Assembly (NCBI RefSeq): GCF_004362745.1
Contig: NZ_SNXY01000010.1
Location: 312,501-376,500, forward strand
From: Oharaeibacter diazotrophicus
GTDB lineage: Bacteria > Pseudomonadota > Alphaproteobacteria > Rhizobiales > Pleomorphomonadaceae
Length of the DNA: 64,000 bases
Direction of reading: 5' to 3'
Below are positions 9,999 through 19,449 of the stretch, piece after piece (positions within the stretch are counted from its first letter, which is position 1; each line of letters opens with the position of its first letter). The position numbers and the translations under genes are program-made. The notes under the pieces are model-generated. The model had not been told where the DNA came from. It was given only the letters and a program-made list of their open reading frames with translations, and ran no database searches.

Positions 9999-12772
9999 GC
10001 CGCCAGTCCCATCTCGCTGGTGGTGATTTCCTTGAGGGTGGCGATCAGGCCCGGTCGGTCGAACTTGGCGACGTAGTCGTCGAAGCCCGACTGGCGGCCG
10101 CGCTCGATCGAGGCCGGCGTGCAGACCGCCGACAGCGCGATGATCGGCGTCGCCCGGAAGCGGGCGTCGCGGCGCAGCATCTCGGCGAACTCGAAGCCGT
10201 TCACGACCGGCATCTCGATGTCGGAGACGATGACGTCGTAGCGCTCGCCGTCGCCGAGGCGCTTCATGGCCTCGGTGGCCGAGGCGCAGGTGGTGACGTC
10301 GAAGCCGGCCGCCTTCAGCACCGGGCCGAGCATGTTGCGGAAGAACGGGCTGTCGTCGATGAACAGCAGCGTCCGCGTCAGCGCCGCCGAGGAGATCTCC
10401 TTGCGGGTGAACCAGTCCTCGAAGGCGAGCGGCAGGAAGTGGCCGATGTCGATGACCTCGGTCGCCTTGCCCTTGATGACGCCGGAGCCGAGGATGCCGG
10501 GCACCTCGGAGCCGACCTGGATGTCGAGACGCTCCTCGACGATGTCGACGATCTCGTCGACCACGAGGCCCATCGAGCGGCCGGCGTCGGAGAACACCAG
10601 CATCGGCTGGGTGCCCTCGGTGCGGCGGCGGACGTTCTCGTTGAGGTAGACCAGCGGCATCAGCGTGCCGCGGTACTGCACGAGGTCGCGGCCGTTGGAG
10701 CGCTCGATCTTCTCGATCTCGAACTCCTCGAGGCGGGTGACCAGCGACAGCGGCACCGCCTTCGGCTCGGGCGAGCCGGCGTGGAACAGCAGCATCGACA
10801 CCTTGTTCTGATCCTCGCTCGGGCGGACCTTGGCGTCGTCGTGGCGGTCGGTGGCGTCGGCGGTGGCGGTGCCGATCGCCGAGGCGACGCCGTTCGGGTC
10901 GATGATCATGATCACCGAGCCGTCGCCGAGGATGGTGTTGCCCGAGAACATGGTGATGTGCCGGAGCATCTTGCTCATCGGCTTGACCACGATCTCCTCG
11001 GTGTGGAACACGCCGTCGACCACGACGCCGAAGGTGACGTTGCCGACCTGCATGACGACGATGAAGCCGTCGTCCTCGCTCTTGGCCTCGGGGCCGTCGG
11101 TGATGCCAAGCAGGCGGGCGAGCGGCACCAGCGGCAGCAGCTTGTTGCGCAGGCGCAGCACCGGCGTGTCGTTGATGCGCTCGATGCGGTGCTCGGAGTT
11201 GGTCTGCACCCGGACGAGTTCGACGACCGAGAGCTGCGGGATGGCGTAGCGGTCGCCGGAGCACTCGACGATCAGCGTCGAGACGATCGCCAGCGTCAGC
11301 GGGATCTTGATGGTGAAGGTGGTGCCCTTGCCGATCACCGACTTCAGGTCGATCGTGCCGCCGATCAGCTCGATGTTGGTGCGCACCACGTCCATGCCGA
11401 CGCCGCGGCCGGACACCGAGGTCACCTTGGCGGCGGTCGAGAAGCCCGGCGCGAAGATGTACTTGAAGACCTGACTCTCCGACATCTTCTCGAGCTCGGC
11501 CTCGCTGGCGAGCCCGTTCTCCACGATCTTGGCCTTGATACGGTCGATGTTGAGACCGCGGCCGTCGTCGGCGATGTCGATGATGATGTGGCCGCCCTCG
11601 TGGTAGGCGGACAGCTTGATGATGCCCTTCTCGGTCTTGCCGGCGCGCTTGCGCTCGTCCGGACGCTCGAGGCCGTGGTCCGCGGAGTTGCGGACCATGT
11701 GGGTCAGCGGATCCTTGATCAGCTCGAGCACCTGGCGGTCGAGTTCGGTCTCGGCGCCGTTCATCTCGAGCTCGATCTGCTTGCCGAGCTCCTGGGCGAG
11801 GTCGCGGACGATGCGCGGCAGCTTCTGCCAGGCGTTGCCGATCGGCTGCATGCGCGTCTTCATGACGCCCTCCTGCAGCTCGGCCGTCACGTTGGAGAGG
11901 CGCTGCAGGGGAACCTTGAACTCGCTGTCCTCGTGGCGGCGGACGATCTCGAGCAGCTGGTTGCGGGTCAGCACCAGCTCGGACACCATGGTCATAAGGT
12001 GCTCGAGCGTCTCGACGTTGACGCGGATCGACTGGCTGGTGACCGAGCCCTTGCCCTCGCCCTTGGCGCCGTCGTCGTGGTCCTTGTCCTCGGCGACGAC
12101 CTTCTCGGCCTTCTCCGGCTTCGGGGCCTGACGGGTCATGCGCGCCTCGATCTCGGCGGCGACCTTGGCGAAGTCGATGCCGGCCTGCTGGGCGGCCTCG
12201 GCGGCGGGCTCCTCGGCCACGGCGGCGGCGACGGGGGGCGCCTCGACCTCGGTCTCGCGGAAGGCGCGCTCGAGTTCGTCGAGGGAGACCTCGCCGGGGC
12301 GCAACTCGCGCTCGAGGATCTGCGGCACCAGCGTGCCGACCGCGACCTCGGGCTTCTTCTCGGCGGCCTTCTTGGCCTCGGCCTTGGCGGCGTCGCCGGC
12401 GAGCGACATCCGCTCGAGCTGGGAGATCAGGTCCGAGTCGACGCCCTTCGGCTCCTCGCCCTCCTGCGCCTCGAGTTCGGCCAGGATGCCCTTGATGCGG
12501 TCGATGGTCTGCAGGATCAGGCTGACCGCCTCGGGCGTGACCGGCGCGCCCTCGCGGAACTTGCCCATCAGCGTCTCGGCCGCGTGCGCCAGCGCCTCGA
12601 GGCGCGGCAGGCCGAGGAATCCGCAGGTGCCCTTGATGGTGTGGACGAGGCGGAAGATGTTGTCGAGGATCCGAGCGTTGTTCGGTTCCTGCTCGAACTT
12701 GACCAGTTCGACGTCGACGACGTCGAGCGACTCGTTCGTCTCCGTCAGAAATTCCCGAAGCAGATCGTCCAT
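9995..12772 (-). CDS. cheA: Hybrid chemotaxis histidine kinase CheA with two CheW-like domains and a C-terminal receiver
   Basis: A 925-residue kinase, longer than the usual 650-750. The Hpt domain (1-105) has phospho-acceptor His44 in RLVHTIKGTCGFL. An Ala/Glu-rich linker (130-250) replaces an obvious CheY-binding P2. The dimerisation helices (about 265-330), the kinase core with N-box HMVRNSADHGLE and a GVGMDVVR G-box, and a CheW-like domain (about 515-640) follow. A second CheW-like segment (about 670-790) and a receiver (about 805-920; LLFIDDSPFF, Asp in VIVSDIEMPVVNGFEF) complete it. The receiver could be an internal phosphate sink. A CtrA-like box lies about 100 bp upstream. Confidence 0.94.
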   Translation of the reverse strand: MDDLLREFLTETNESLDVVDVELVKFEQEPNNARILDNIFRLVHTIKGTCGFLGLPRLEALAHAAETLMGKFREGAPVTPEAVSLILQTIDRIKGILAELEAQEGEEPKGVDSDLISQLERMSLAGDAAKAEAKKAAEKKPEVAVGTLVPQILERELRPGEVSLDELERAFRETEVEAPPVAAAVAEEPAAEAAQQAGIDFAKVAAEIEARMTRQAPKPEKAEKVVAEDKDHDDGAKGEGKGSVTSQSIRVNVETLEHLMTMVSELVLTRNQLLEIVRRHEDSEFKVPLQRLSNVTAELQEGVMKTRMQPIGNAWQKLPRIVRDLAQELGKQIELEMNGAETELDRQVLELIKDPLTHMVRNSADHGLERPDERKRAGKTEKGIIKLSAYHEGGHIIIDIADDGRGLNIDRIKAKIVENGLASEAELEKMSESQVFKYIFAPGFSTAAKVTSVSGRGVGMDVVRTNIELIGGTIDLKSVIGKGTTFTIKIPLTLAIVSTLIVECSGDRYAIPQLSVVELVRVQTNSEHRIERINDTPVLRLRNKLLPLVPLARLLGITDGPEAKSEDDGFIVVMQVGNVTFGVVVDGVFHTEEIVVKPMSKMLRHITMFSGNTILGDGSVIMIIDPNGVASAIGTATADATDRHDDAKVRPSEDQNKVSMLLFHAGSPEPKAVPLSLVTRLEEFEIEKIERSNGRDLVQYRGTLMPLVYLNENVRRRTEGTQPMLVFSDAGRSMGLVVDEIVDIVEERLDIQVGSEVPGILGSGVIKGKATEVIDIGHFLPLAFEDWFTRKEISSAALTRTLLFIDDSPFFRNMLGPVLKAAGFDVTTCASATEAMKRLGDGERYDVIVSDIEMPVVNGFEFAEMLRRDARFRATPIIALSAVCTPASIERGRQSGFDDYVAKFDRPGLIATLKEITTSEMGLAA

Positions 12773-12872
12773 GGTCACCCCCGCAGGACACGGCCCGCAT
12801 CCGAGCCGCACCTCCCGTTTCGGGACGCGAAGGTGACGGCCGTCTCTGATCGGGGATTTTCGGGGTAGATCC

Positions 12873-12888
12873 GTTAAGATTGCTTGAA
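12873..12888 (-). promoter_or_regulatory. Candidate CtrA box upstream of cheA
   Basis: Read on the minus strand the site is TTCA-N7-TTAAC, one mismatch from the CtrA consensus TTAA-N7-TTAAC with the exact 7-base spacing. It lies about 100 bp before the cheA start in a 187-bp gap that is AT-richer than its surroundings. A che operon is a plausible CtrA target, but binding is inferred only from the motif. Confidence 0.45.
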
Positions 12889-12959
12889 GTGAAGCGTTCC
12901 GAAACGAGGCAATCGCGCGATCGCGAACTAATCAACTCTACGGATGCGGTTTTTCCGGT

Positions 12960-13610
12960 TCAGGCCGCGGGCGCCGCCTGGAACACGACGGTGTCGTCGG
13001 TCTTCTCCACGGTCAGCACGAAGCCGACGTCGCGGGCGAGGGCGCCGGTGTAGTAGGGCTGTATCGCGTGGGCGTCGACGTGGCCGCCGTCCTCGAGCTT
13101 GCCGGCGAGCAGGTCGATCGCGCGCGGCGGGATGCGCGCCGACGGGCCGGTCGCCTCGATGCGCAGCGTCGGCGTCGGCAGCTCGCCTTCGGCGGTGACG
13201 ACGACGCGGCCGCCGCGCGGGATCGCGTGCAGCGAGACCAGCAAGAGGTTCAGCAGCAGCTTGACCTGGTTCTTCGGCAGTAGCCGGCGGGTCGCCTGCC
13301 ACGACAATTCGGCCTTCTCGCTCTCCATGTAGCGCTTGGCGACCGTCTCGGCGTCGCCGAGGTCGACCTCGGCACCGGCGGAGCCGGCGGCGCCGAAGGC
13401 GAGCCGGGCGAACTGCAGCTTGGCCGAGGCGGTGCGCGCGCTCTTGCGGATGAGGTCGAAGGCGAAGGCCTTCATCTCCTCGCCGTCCTCCTCGTCGAGG
13501 ACCTCGAGGCCGTTGGTGATCGCGCCGACCGGCGAGATGATGTCGTGGCAGACCCGCGAGCACAGCAGCGCGGCGAAGTCGAGGGCTTCGATCCTGGTCG
13601 GCTCGGACAT
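12960..13610 (-). CDS. chpT: Histidine phosphotransferase ChpT
   Basis: A 216-residue protein matching ChpT, which in alphaproteobacteria passes phosphate from the hybrid kinase CckA to CtrA and CpdR. The acceptor region is LLCSRVCHDIISPVGAITNG with His22 as the likely phosphorylated residue, followed by a long helix and a degenerate HATPase-like domain (about 80-216) lacking ATP-binding boxes. It precedes the che operon on the same strand with a 187-bp gap, so it may be transcribed with it or separately. CtrA itself is encoded 18 kb away in this window; cckA is not present. Confidence 0.9.
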   Translation of the reverse strand: MSEPTRIEALDFAALLCSRVCHDIISPVGAITNGLEVLDEEDGEEMKAFAFDLIRKSARTASAKLQFARLAFGAAGSAGAEVDLGDAETVAKRYMESEKAELSWQATRRLLPKNQVKLLLNLLLVSLHAIPRGGRVVVTAEGELPTPTLRIEATGPSARIPPRAIDLLAGKLEDGGHVDAHAIQPYYTGALARDVGFVLTVEKTDDTVVFQAAPAA

Positions 13611-13729
13611 GGCGGCGGGTTCCCCGGAAGACACGGCGCGGCAACGGGCCGAATCGGGCGATCCGACCCTTCCGCCCGCCTGGATACAGGCGCGCGCCGG
13701 TCCTGCCAACCCGAGCCCCGTCCGCCGCC

Positions 13730-14221
13730 TCAGGGCGCCAGCATGGCGCGCACCGCCGGCCACTTGGCGTCGGCGGCGGCGACCAGCGCGTCGGCGTCGG
13801 CGAGGAAGGCTGTCCGGTCGGCGACCGAGTTGAACAGGTAGAGCCGCTGGCGGTGGATCGCGAAGATCGTCGGGTCGCCCTCCTGCGGCACCGCCCGTGC
13901 CACGCCGACGACGCCGTGGCCGCCGTAGGCGGGGGCGTAGACCGCCGGCGCGTCGGAGAAGGCGGCGGCGTTGCCGCGGTTGACGAAGATCCAGTAGGCG
14001 CCGTCCCACTCGACCTCGATCTCGGGGTCGCCGCGCACCGGCATGCCGTCGAGGAAATAGGCGACCGGGTCGTAGCCGCCGATGGCGACGCCGGTGAAGG
14101 GGTCGGAGACGACGTATTCGCCGATGGCCGCGGCCGGCCGGGCCGTCGCCAACACCGCCGCCGCGGCGCCGAGGAGCAGCTCGCGACGTGCAAGTCGCCG
14201 TTGTGTCGCCGGATTCGCCAT
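13730..14221 (-). CDS. Exported YHS-domain protein
   Basis: A 163-residue protein with an N-terminal export signal containing RRLARRELLLGAAAAVLAT, which resembles a twin-arginine (Tat) signal. The mature part opens with a YHS-like segment, DPFTGVAIGGYDPVAYFLDG, and has YWIFVNRGNAAAFSDAP and DPTIFAIHRQRLYLFNS, the usual layout of the exported YHS family in alphaproteobacteria. YHS domains are often metal-associated; the role here is unknown. An alternative ATG lies two codons upstream at 14227. It is divergent from the DUF1134 gene. Confidence 0.8.
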   Translation of the reverse strand: MANPATQRRLARRELLLGAAAAVLATARPAAAIGEYVVSDPFTGVAIGGYDPVAYFLDGMPVRGDPEIEVEWDGAYWIFVNRGNAAAFSDAPAVYAPAYGGHGVVGVARAVPQEGDPTIFAIHRQRLYLFNSVADRTAFLADADALVAAADAKWPAVRAMLAP

Positions 14222-14326
14222 GTTCATGTTCCGGGACGCCGAATCGAACCGGCGCCGCGCCGATCTTGCCCGCGGGCGGGTGACGGGCGGGTTAACCGGG
14301 GACGGGGGTCCGGAGGAAGTCCACGC

Positions 14327-14902
14327 ATGCACGCGTCCGTGTCACGCCGCTTCGCGACCTGCGCCATGGTCGCCGCCGCCGTCGCCGCAGCGGTTCCCGC
14401 GGCGGCCCAGCAGCCCGACGCCAGCTTCTCCTCGGCCGAGCTGGTAAACGCCGGCAACAAGTTCTTCGGCGAGATCTCGAGCGGCCTCGCCGCCGTGGTC
14501 GAGAAGGCGGTGTCGAGCTACGGCCAGCCCAACGGCTACATCCTCGGCCAGGAGGGCGGCGGCGCCATCTTCGGCGGCCTGCGCTACGGCGAGGGCATGC
14601 TCTACACCCGCAACGCCGGCAGCTACAAGGTGTACTGGCAGGGCCCTTCGCTCGGCCTCGACATCGGTGCCGACGGCGCCCGCACCATGATGCTGGTCTA
14701 CGGCCTGCCGAGCGTCGACGCGCTCTACACCCGCTTCGGCGGCGTCGACGGATCGGCCTACGTGGTCGGCGGCTTCGGCATCACCGCGCTCGCCGCCGGC
14801 GGCATTCGGGTGGTGCCGGTGCGCTCCGGCGTCGGCGCCCGCCTCGGCGTCAACGTCGGCTACCTCAAGTTCACGCCGGAAGCGACCTGGAACCCGTTCT
14901 GA
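14327..14902 (+). CDS. Secreted DUF1134 (EipA-like) protein
   Basis: A 191-residue protein with a signal peptide ending near AAAVPAAAQQ (residue 27). The mature sequence carries the Gly-rich DUF1134 pattern: GYILGQEGGGAIFGGLRYGEG, VYWQGPSLGLDIG, YGLPSVDALYTRFGGVDGSAYVVGG and a C-terminal RLGVNVGYLKFTP. DUF1134 includes Brucella EipA, a periplasmic envelope-integrity protein with a beta-barrel fold, so an envelope role is likely. The start is fixed by a strong GGAGGAAG site. A TTAAC half-site lies 35 bp upstream. Confidence 0.85.
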   Translation: MHASVSRRFATCAMVAAAVAAAVPAAAQQPDASFSSAELVNAGNKFFGEISSGLAAVVEKAVSSYGQPNGYILGQEGGGAIFGGLRYGEGMLYTRNAGSYKVYWQGPSLGLDIGADGARTMMLVYGLPSVDALYTRFGGVDGSAYVVGGFGITALAAGGIRVVPVRSGVGARLGVNVGYLKFTPEATWNPF

Positions 14903-15068
14903 CGGCGTCCGGCGGCTTGACCGGGCGCGCGGGCGCGCCGATCCTGGCGCCGCGTCCGGTCGGCCCGCCGCCGTCCGCGCGAGCACCATCCGCGCCGTTC
15001 GCCCGGCCCCGCTGCCCTCCCGGTGTCGCGGGTCCGCCGTGCGCCGCCCCGACCGGACCCGAAGACCC

Positions 15069-16082
15069 GTGATCGAAGACGTCCTCGTGTTCGCCCTCGG
15101 TGCCCTGTTCGCGGGGCTGGTGGCGCTGGTGCTGTTCCCGCCGTTCATGCGCCGGGCGGCCCGGCTCGCCCGCCGTGAGTTCGAGTCCCGGCTGCCGCAC
15201 ACCGCCGCCGAGTTCGCCGCCGCGAAGGACGCGGTGCGCGCCGAATACGCCGCCCGCACCGCCCGCGTGGAGGCCGAGCGCGACGCCGTCCAGGCGGCGC
15301 TGGCGGCCGAGCGACTGGCGCTCGCCGCCGAGCGACGCGACCGCCTCGGCGCCGAGGGCGAGCGCGGCGCGCTCGGCGACGCCCTCGCCGAGGCAGAGGC
15401 CCGCACGGCGGCCGCGCGGGCCGAACTCCGCGAGCGCGAGGAGGCGCTGACGCGCGCCTCCGCCGATCTCCGCGAGCTCGACCGCCGCCTGCAGCACGAG
15501 GCCGAACTGCGCCGCGCCGCCGAGCAGCGCGCCGACGAACTCGCCGCGCTCGCCGGCGAGATGCGCCTCGCCCTCGTCGCCGCCGACACCCGCGACGTCG
15601 CCACCGCCGCCCGCCCCGCCGCCCCGGCCAGGACCGCGCCGCGCAGCGACCCGATCGACGCCGAATGGACCGAGGCGCGCGCTCCGCGCCCCGCCGCCGC
15701 GATGTTCGACGTGGGCCCCTCGCTCGGCGACGGCGCCGCCGCGGTGCCGGAGGTGCGGCCCCCGACCGCCGAGGACGCCGTCGCCTTCGGCCTCGACGCC
15801 GCGCCCGTGGCGCCGGCCGAACCTTCCGACGAACGCGCGCCCGCGGGAGACGCCGGATCGCCCTACGAGGACCCGGCCCAGCGCGCCCGGCTGGTCGAGG
15901 CGCTGTCCGACCGGCTGCGCCGCCTGCGCACCGAGAACGCCGCCGCCCGCGGCCGCGGCGCGCCGGTGGAGACCGCGGCGCGGCCCGAACCGCCCGTCGA
16001 GCCCGTCCGCGTCGAGCCCGCCGCCGGTGCCGGCCGCGACGTCGTCGTCGCCGGACCGGACGCGGGCGGCCCGACGACCTGA
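15069..16082 (+). CDS. Membrane-anchored coiled-coil protein of unknown function
   Basis: A 337-residue protein not assigned to a named family. Residues 3-22 (EDVLVFALGALFAGLVALVL) form one transmembrane helix. Residues 30-180 are an almost continuous Ala/Glu/Arg heptad pattern, a long coiled coil. The rest is Ala/Pro-rich and probably disordered, with a short helical block near 280-300 (RARLVEALSDRLRRLR). The GTG at 15069 starts just before the membrane helix; an upstream GTG at 15039 would add ten residues. The layout suggests an inner-membrane tether or spacer. Confidence 0.65.
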   Translation: MIEDVLVFALGALFAGLVALVLFPPFMRRAARLARREFESRLPHTAAEFAAAKDAVRAEYAARTARVEAERDAVQAALAAERLALAAERRDRLGAEGERGALGDALAEAEARTAAARAELREREEALTRASADLRELDRRLQHEAELRRAAEQRADELAALAGEMRLALVAADTRDVATAARPAAPARTAPRSDPIDAEWTEARAPRPAAAMFDVGPSLGDGAAAVPEVRPPTAEDAVAFGLDAAPVAPAEPSDERAPAGDAGSPYEDPAQRARLVEALSDRLRRLRTENAAARGRGAPVETAARPEPPVEPVRVEPAAGAGRDVVVAGPDAGGPTT

Positions 16083-16107
16083 ACCCGATCGGCACGCCGG
16101 AATGCGA

Positions 16108-16138
16108 ACGCCGGCCGGGAGCGGATCCCGGCCGGCGT
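16108..16138. terminator. Hairpin between convergent genes
   Basis: A perfect 13-bp inverted repeat (ACGCCGGCCGGGA and its complement) with a 5-base loop, between the coiled-coil gene and the convergent zinc-binding protein gene. No long T-tract follows on either strand, so termination strength is uncertain. Confidence 0.6.
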
Positions 16139-16168
16139 CGTGGTGGTCGTGCGCAGGTGCCGGGACGG

Positions 16169-17134
16169 TCAGGAGCCGCCGGACATCGAGCGGATCAGCG
16201 CGTCGGCGTTGTAGTGCATCATCGCCGCGTAGGTCGGCGCCGGGCCGTCGGCGGGCGACAGCGCGTCCGAGAACAGCTTCGGGCCGAGCTTGGCGCCGGT
16301 CTCCGCGGCGATCTGCTCGATCAGGCGGGGATCGGCGATGTTCTCGACGAACAGCGTGTGGATGCCGGTCTCGCGGATCTGGCGGATCAGGCCGGCGACG
16401 GCGGCGGCACCGGCCTCCGAATCGGTCGAGACGCCCTGGGGGGCGAGGAAGGTGATGCCGTAGGCGGCGCCGTAGTAGCCGAAGGCGTCGTGGCTGGTGA
16501 TCACCACCCGGCGCTCCTTCGGCACCGCGCCGATGCGGGCGCGGATGTCGTCGTCGAGGGCCTTGAGTTCCGTGGCGTAGGCCTTGGCGGCGGCGTCGTA
16601 CTCGGGGCAGCCCTCGGCGTCGGCGGCGCAGAGGCCGGCGCGGATCGCCTCGACGTAGCGGATGCCGTTGCCGATGTCCTGCCAGGCGTGCGGGTCGAGA
16701 CCGCCGTGGTCGTGGTCGTCGTGGCCGGATTCGGCGGCGTGGTCGTGGTCGTGCGCCTCGCCGGCGGCCGGTTCCTCGTCCTCGTCGACGAAGCCGGTGC
16801 GCGGGGTCACCGCGCTGCTCGCGGTCACCACCGGGCCCTTGTACTCGGACGCCTCGAGCAGGCGCGTCAGGAAGCCCTCGAAGCCGAGGCCGTTGACGAC
16901 GACGAGGTCGGCCTTGGCGACCGTCTCGGCGTCGGCCGGCGTCGGCTGGTAGACGTGGGCGTCGCCGTCGGGGCCGACCAGCGTCTTGACCGCGACGCGG
17001 TCGCCGCCGATGCGGGCGACCATGTCGCCGAGGATCGAGAAGCTCGCGACGACGTCGAGGCGCGGGGCGGCCGACGCGGGCATGGCGAGGGCGATCGCCG
17101 TCGCGAGGACGGCGCTGGACAGGACAGGTTTCAC
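16169..17134 (-). CDS. znuA: Zinc/metal ABC transporter substrate-binding protein (ZnuA-like)
   Basis: A 321-residue periplasmic metal-binding lipoprotein-like SBP of cluster A-I. Signal peptide 1-22 (ALAMPASA). Metal ligands are expected at the His of DAHVYQPTPAD, the His of GLDPHAWQDI and the His of ITSHDAFGYY, plus a C-terminal acidic residue. Residues about 123-145 form a His/Asp-rich loop (HDHDHAAESGHDDHDHGG) that is typical of zinc-specific members. It is the last gene of a four-gene operon with ATPase, permease and a His-rich leader, following the permease by 30 bp. Confidence 0.88.
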   Translation of the reverse strand: MKPVLSSAVLATAIALAMPASAAPRLDVVASFSILGDMVARIGGDRVAVKTLVGPDGDAHVYQPTPADAETVAKADLVVVNGLGFEGFLTRLLEASEYKGPVVTASSAVTPRTGFVDEDEEPAAGEAHDHDHAAESGHDDHDHGGLDPHAWQDIGNGIRYVEAIRAGLCAADAEGCPEYDAAAKAYATELKALDDDIRARIGAVPKERRVVITSHDAFGYYGAAYGITFLAPQGVSTDSEAGAAAVAGLIRQIRETGIHTLFVENIADPRLIEQIAAETGAKLGPKLFSDALSPADGPAPTYAAMMHYNADALIRSMSGGS

Positions 17135-17164
17135 TTCCGAGGTCTCCTTCGTGACCGGGTCGGC

Positions 17165-18033
17165 TCAGTTGCTCCGGTGCGGGGCCGGCAGGAGGCGCGG
17201 GATCAGGCCTCCGGTCGGACCGGCGAGCAGCGAGACGACGTAGACGGCACCGGCGACGAGGATGATCGCCGGGCCGGATGGCAGATCGAAGTGGTAGGAG
17301 GCGAGCAGCCCCGTCACCGCGGACACCGCGGCGATCAGGGCGGCGATCGTGGTCATCGCACCGATCTCGTGCGACCAGAACCGGCTGGCGGCGGCGGGCA
17401 GCATCATGATGCCGACCGAGAGCAGGGTGCCGAGCGCCTGGTAGCCGGCGACGAGGTTCAGCACCATCAGCACCATGAACACGGCGTGCACCGCCGCGCC
17501 CGAGCCGCTGACGACGCGCAGCCACGCCGGATCGACGCACTCCATCACCAGCGGCCGCCAGATCACCGCGAAGGTGAGCACGGTGACCGACGCGACGCCG
17601 GCGATGAACCACAGCGACTGGTCGTTGAGGGCGAGCACGGTGCCGAACAGGACGTGCATCAGGTCGACCGGCGAGCCGCGCAGCGACACGATCAGCACGC
17701 CGAGGGCGAGCGAGATCAGGTAGAAGCTCGCCATAGAGGCGTCCTCGCGCAGCACCGTCGAGCGCGACACCGCGCTGGTCAGGAGCGCCACCACGAGGCC
17801 GGCGACGATGCCGCCGGCGGTCATGGCGACGAGGTCGAGGCCGGCGAGCAGGAAGCCGACCGCGGCGCCGGGCAGGATGGCGTGGGCCATGGCGTCGCCG
17901 GTCAGGCTCATCCGCCTGAGCATCAGGAACACGCCGACCGGGGCGGTGCCGACCGACAGCACCACCGATCCCACCAGGGCACGGCGCATGAAGGCGAAGT
18001 CGGCGAAGGGTTGGACGAGGGCTTCGTAGAGGG

Positions 18034-18037
<4 letters not shown>
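17165..18037 (-). CDS. znuB: Metal ABC transporter permease (ZnuB-like)
   Basis: A 290-residue inner-membrane permease of the ABC-3 family. It shows about eight hydrophobic helices, the coupling-helix region RMSLTGDAMAHAILPGAAVGFLL near residue 42-64 and a late segment GTLLSVGIMMLPAAASRFW, both diagnostic of zinc/manganese permeases. ATG 18037 overlaps the ATPase stop (ATGA). It forms the channel for the metal delivered by the periplasmic binding protein. Confidence 0.9.
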
Positions 18038-18806
<769 letters not shown>

Positions 18807-18810
<4 letters not shown>

Positions 18811-19121
18811 CCGGTCACCAGGGCGGTCAGGCCCCACACCGCCGTCAGCAACACGGCGGCGCCACCGAGGCGGGCGAGGAGACCGGCGCGGATCAGCGAG
18901 GGCGCGATCCGGACCGGGCGGAGCGCGGGCTGCGCCGCTCCGCGCGGCGGATGGTCGCGGCCGGTGCCGTGGCGATGCCCGTGGGCGTGCGAATGGTCGC
19001 CGTGATGGTGGTCGTGGCCGTGCGCGGCGGCGTGGTCGTGCCCGTCGGCGGTGTCGGCCGATCGGGCCGAAGCCGCCGTCTCGAAGACGGACCGGCTGGG
19101 AATACGGGTGGTGGCGGACAT
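18807..19121 (-). CDS. Small His-rich single-pass membrane protein leading the zinc importer operon
   Basis: A 104-residue protein not matched to a named family. Residues 26-58 contain a dense His/Asp run (HAAAHGHDHHHGDHSHAHGH), a likely metal-binding segment, and residues about 77-102 (AGLLARLGGAAVLLTAVWGL) form one transmembrane helix. It is the first gene of the operon, directly behind the Zur-like box, and its stop overlaps the ATPase start. A zinc buffer, chaperone or sensor for the importer is inferred from composition and context only. Confidence 0.7.
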
Positions 19122-19449
19122 CTGGCCGGCTCCGGCGCTGTTGCGAAGCGACTTGTAACTTTATAACATCACAGCCGTCAAGCAGAGGAAATGCACGCAT
19201 TGCGTGCAACGACGCTGGGCGGCTCGATTCGAGCCAAGTTCAAGGCCTGTCGACACTAATGAGCAGTTGCGGCGGCAAGGTTACGTTTTCGTAATTGGGT
19301 GTGGCGGTTGTTCATTTTTACGACTTAAAACGCTTTGAAGATTGCTCTGACAGTCGATAGAGTTCGACACCGCCGACACCGGTCCCTCCCCCCACGCCGA
19401 TCGACGGCCATTCTCCCGTGGTCGTCGTGCATTTCATGGTCCACACAAC
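19122..19449. other. Intergenic region with several palindromes, divergent promoters
   Basis: This 328-bp gap separates the zinc operon (minus) from a MarR-type gene (plus). It is AT-richer than the coding DNA around it. Besides the Zur-like box it holds a perfect palindrome TGCACGCATTGCGTGCA at 19192-19208, a second one GGCTCGATTCGAGCC at 19221-19235, and TTACG-tttt-CGTAA at 19281-19294. No additional gene was seen. The palindromes are good operator candidates but their binding proteins are unknown. Confidence 0.5.
19154..19168 (-). promoter_or_regulatory. Candidate Zur box in front of the zinc importer operon
   Basis: On the minus strand the site reads TGTTATAAAGTTACA, an imperfect 15-bp inverted repeat. 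One half, TGTTATA, matches the GTTATA half-site of alphaproteobacterial Zur boxes exactly; the other half is degenerate. It lies 33 bp before the start of the His-rich leader gene, where a repressor would block transcription. The regulator gene is not in the window. Confidence 0.45.

Noticed and set aside
7563-10076. Long plus-strand frame across cheB, cheY and cheW
   Set aside because: It crosses three well-supported minus-strand genes and has no recognisable content.
10439-12868. Open frame of about 800 residues antisense to cheA
   Set aside because: A high-GC shadow: the sequence is Asp/His/Leu-repetitive without domains, while the minus strand encodes a complete CheA.
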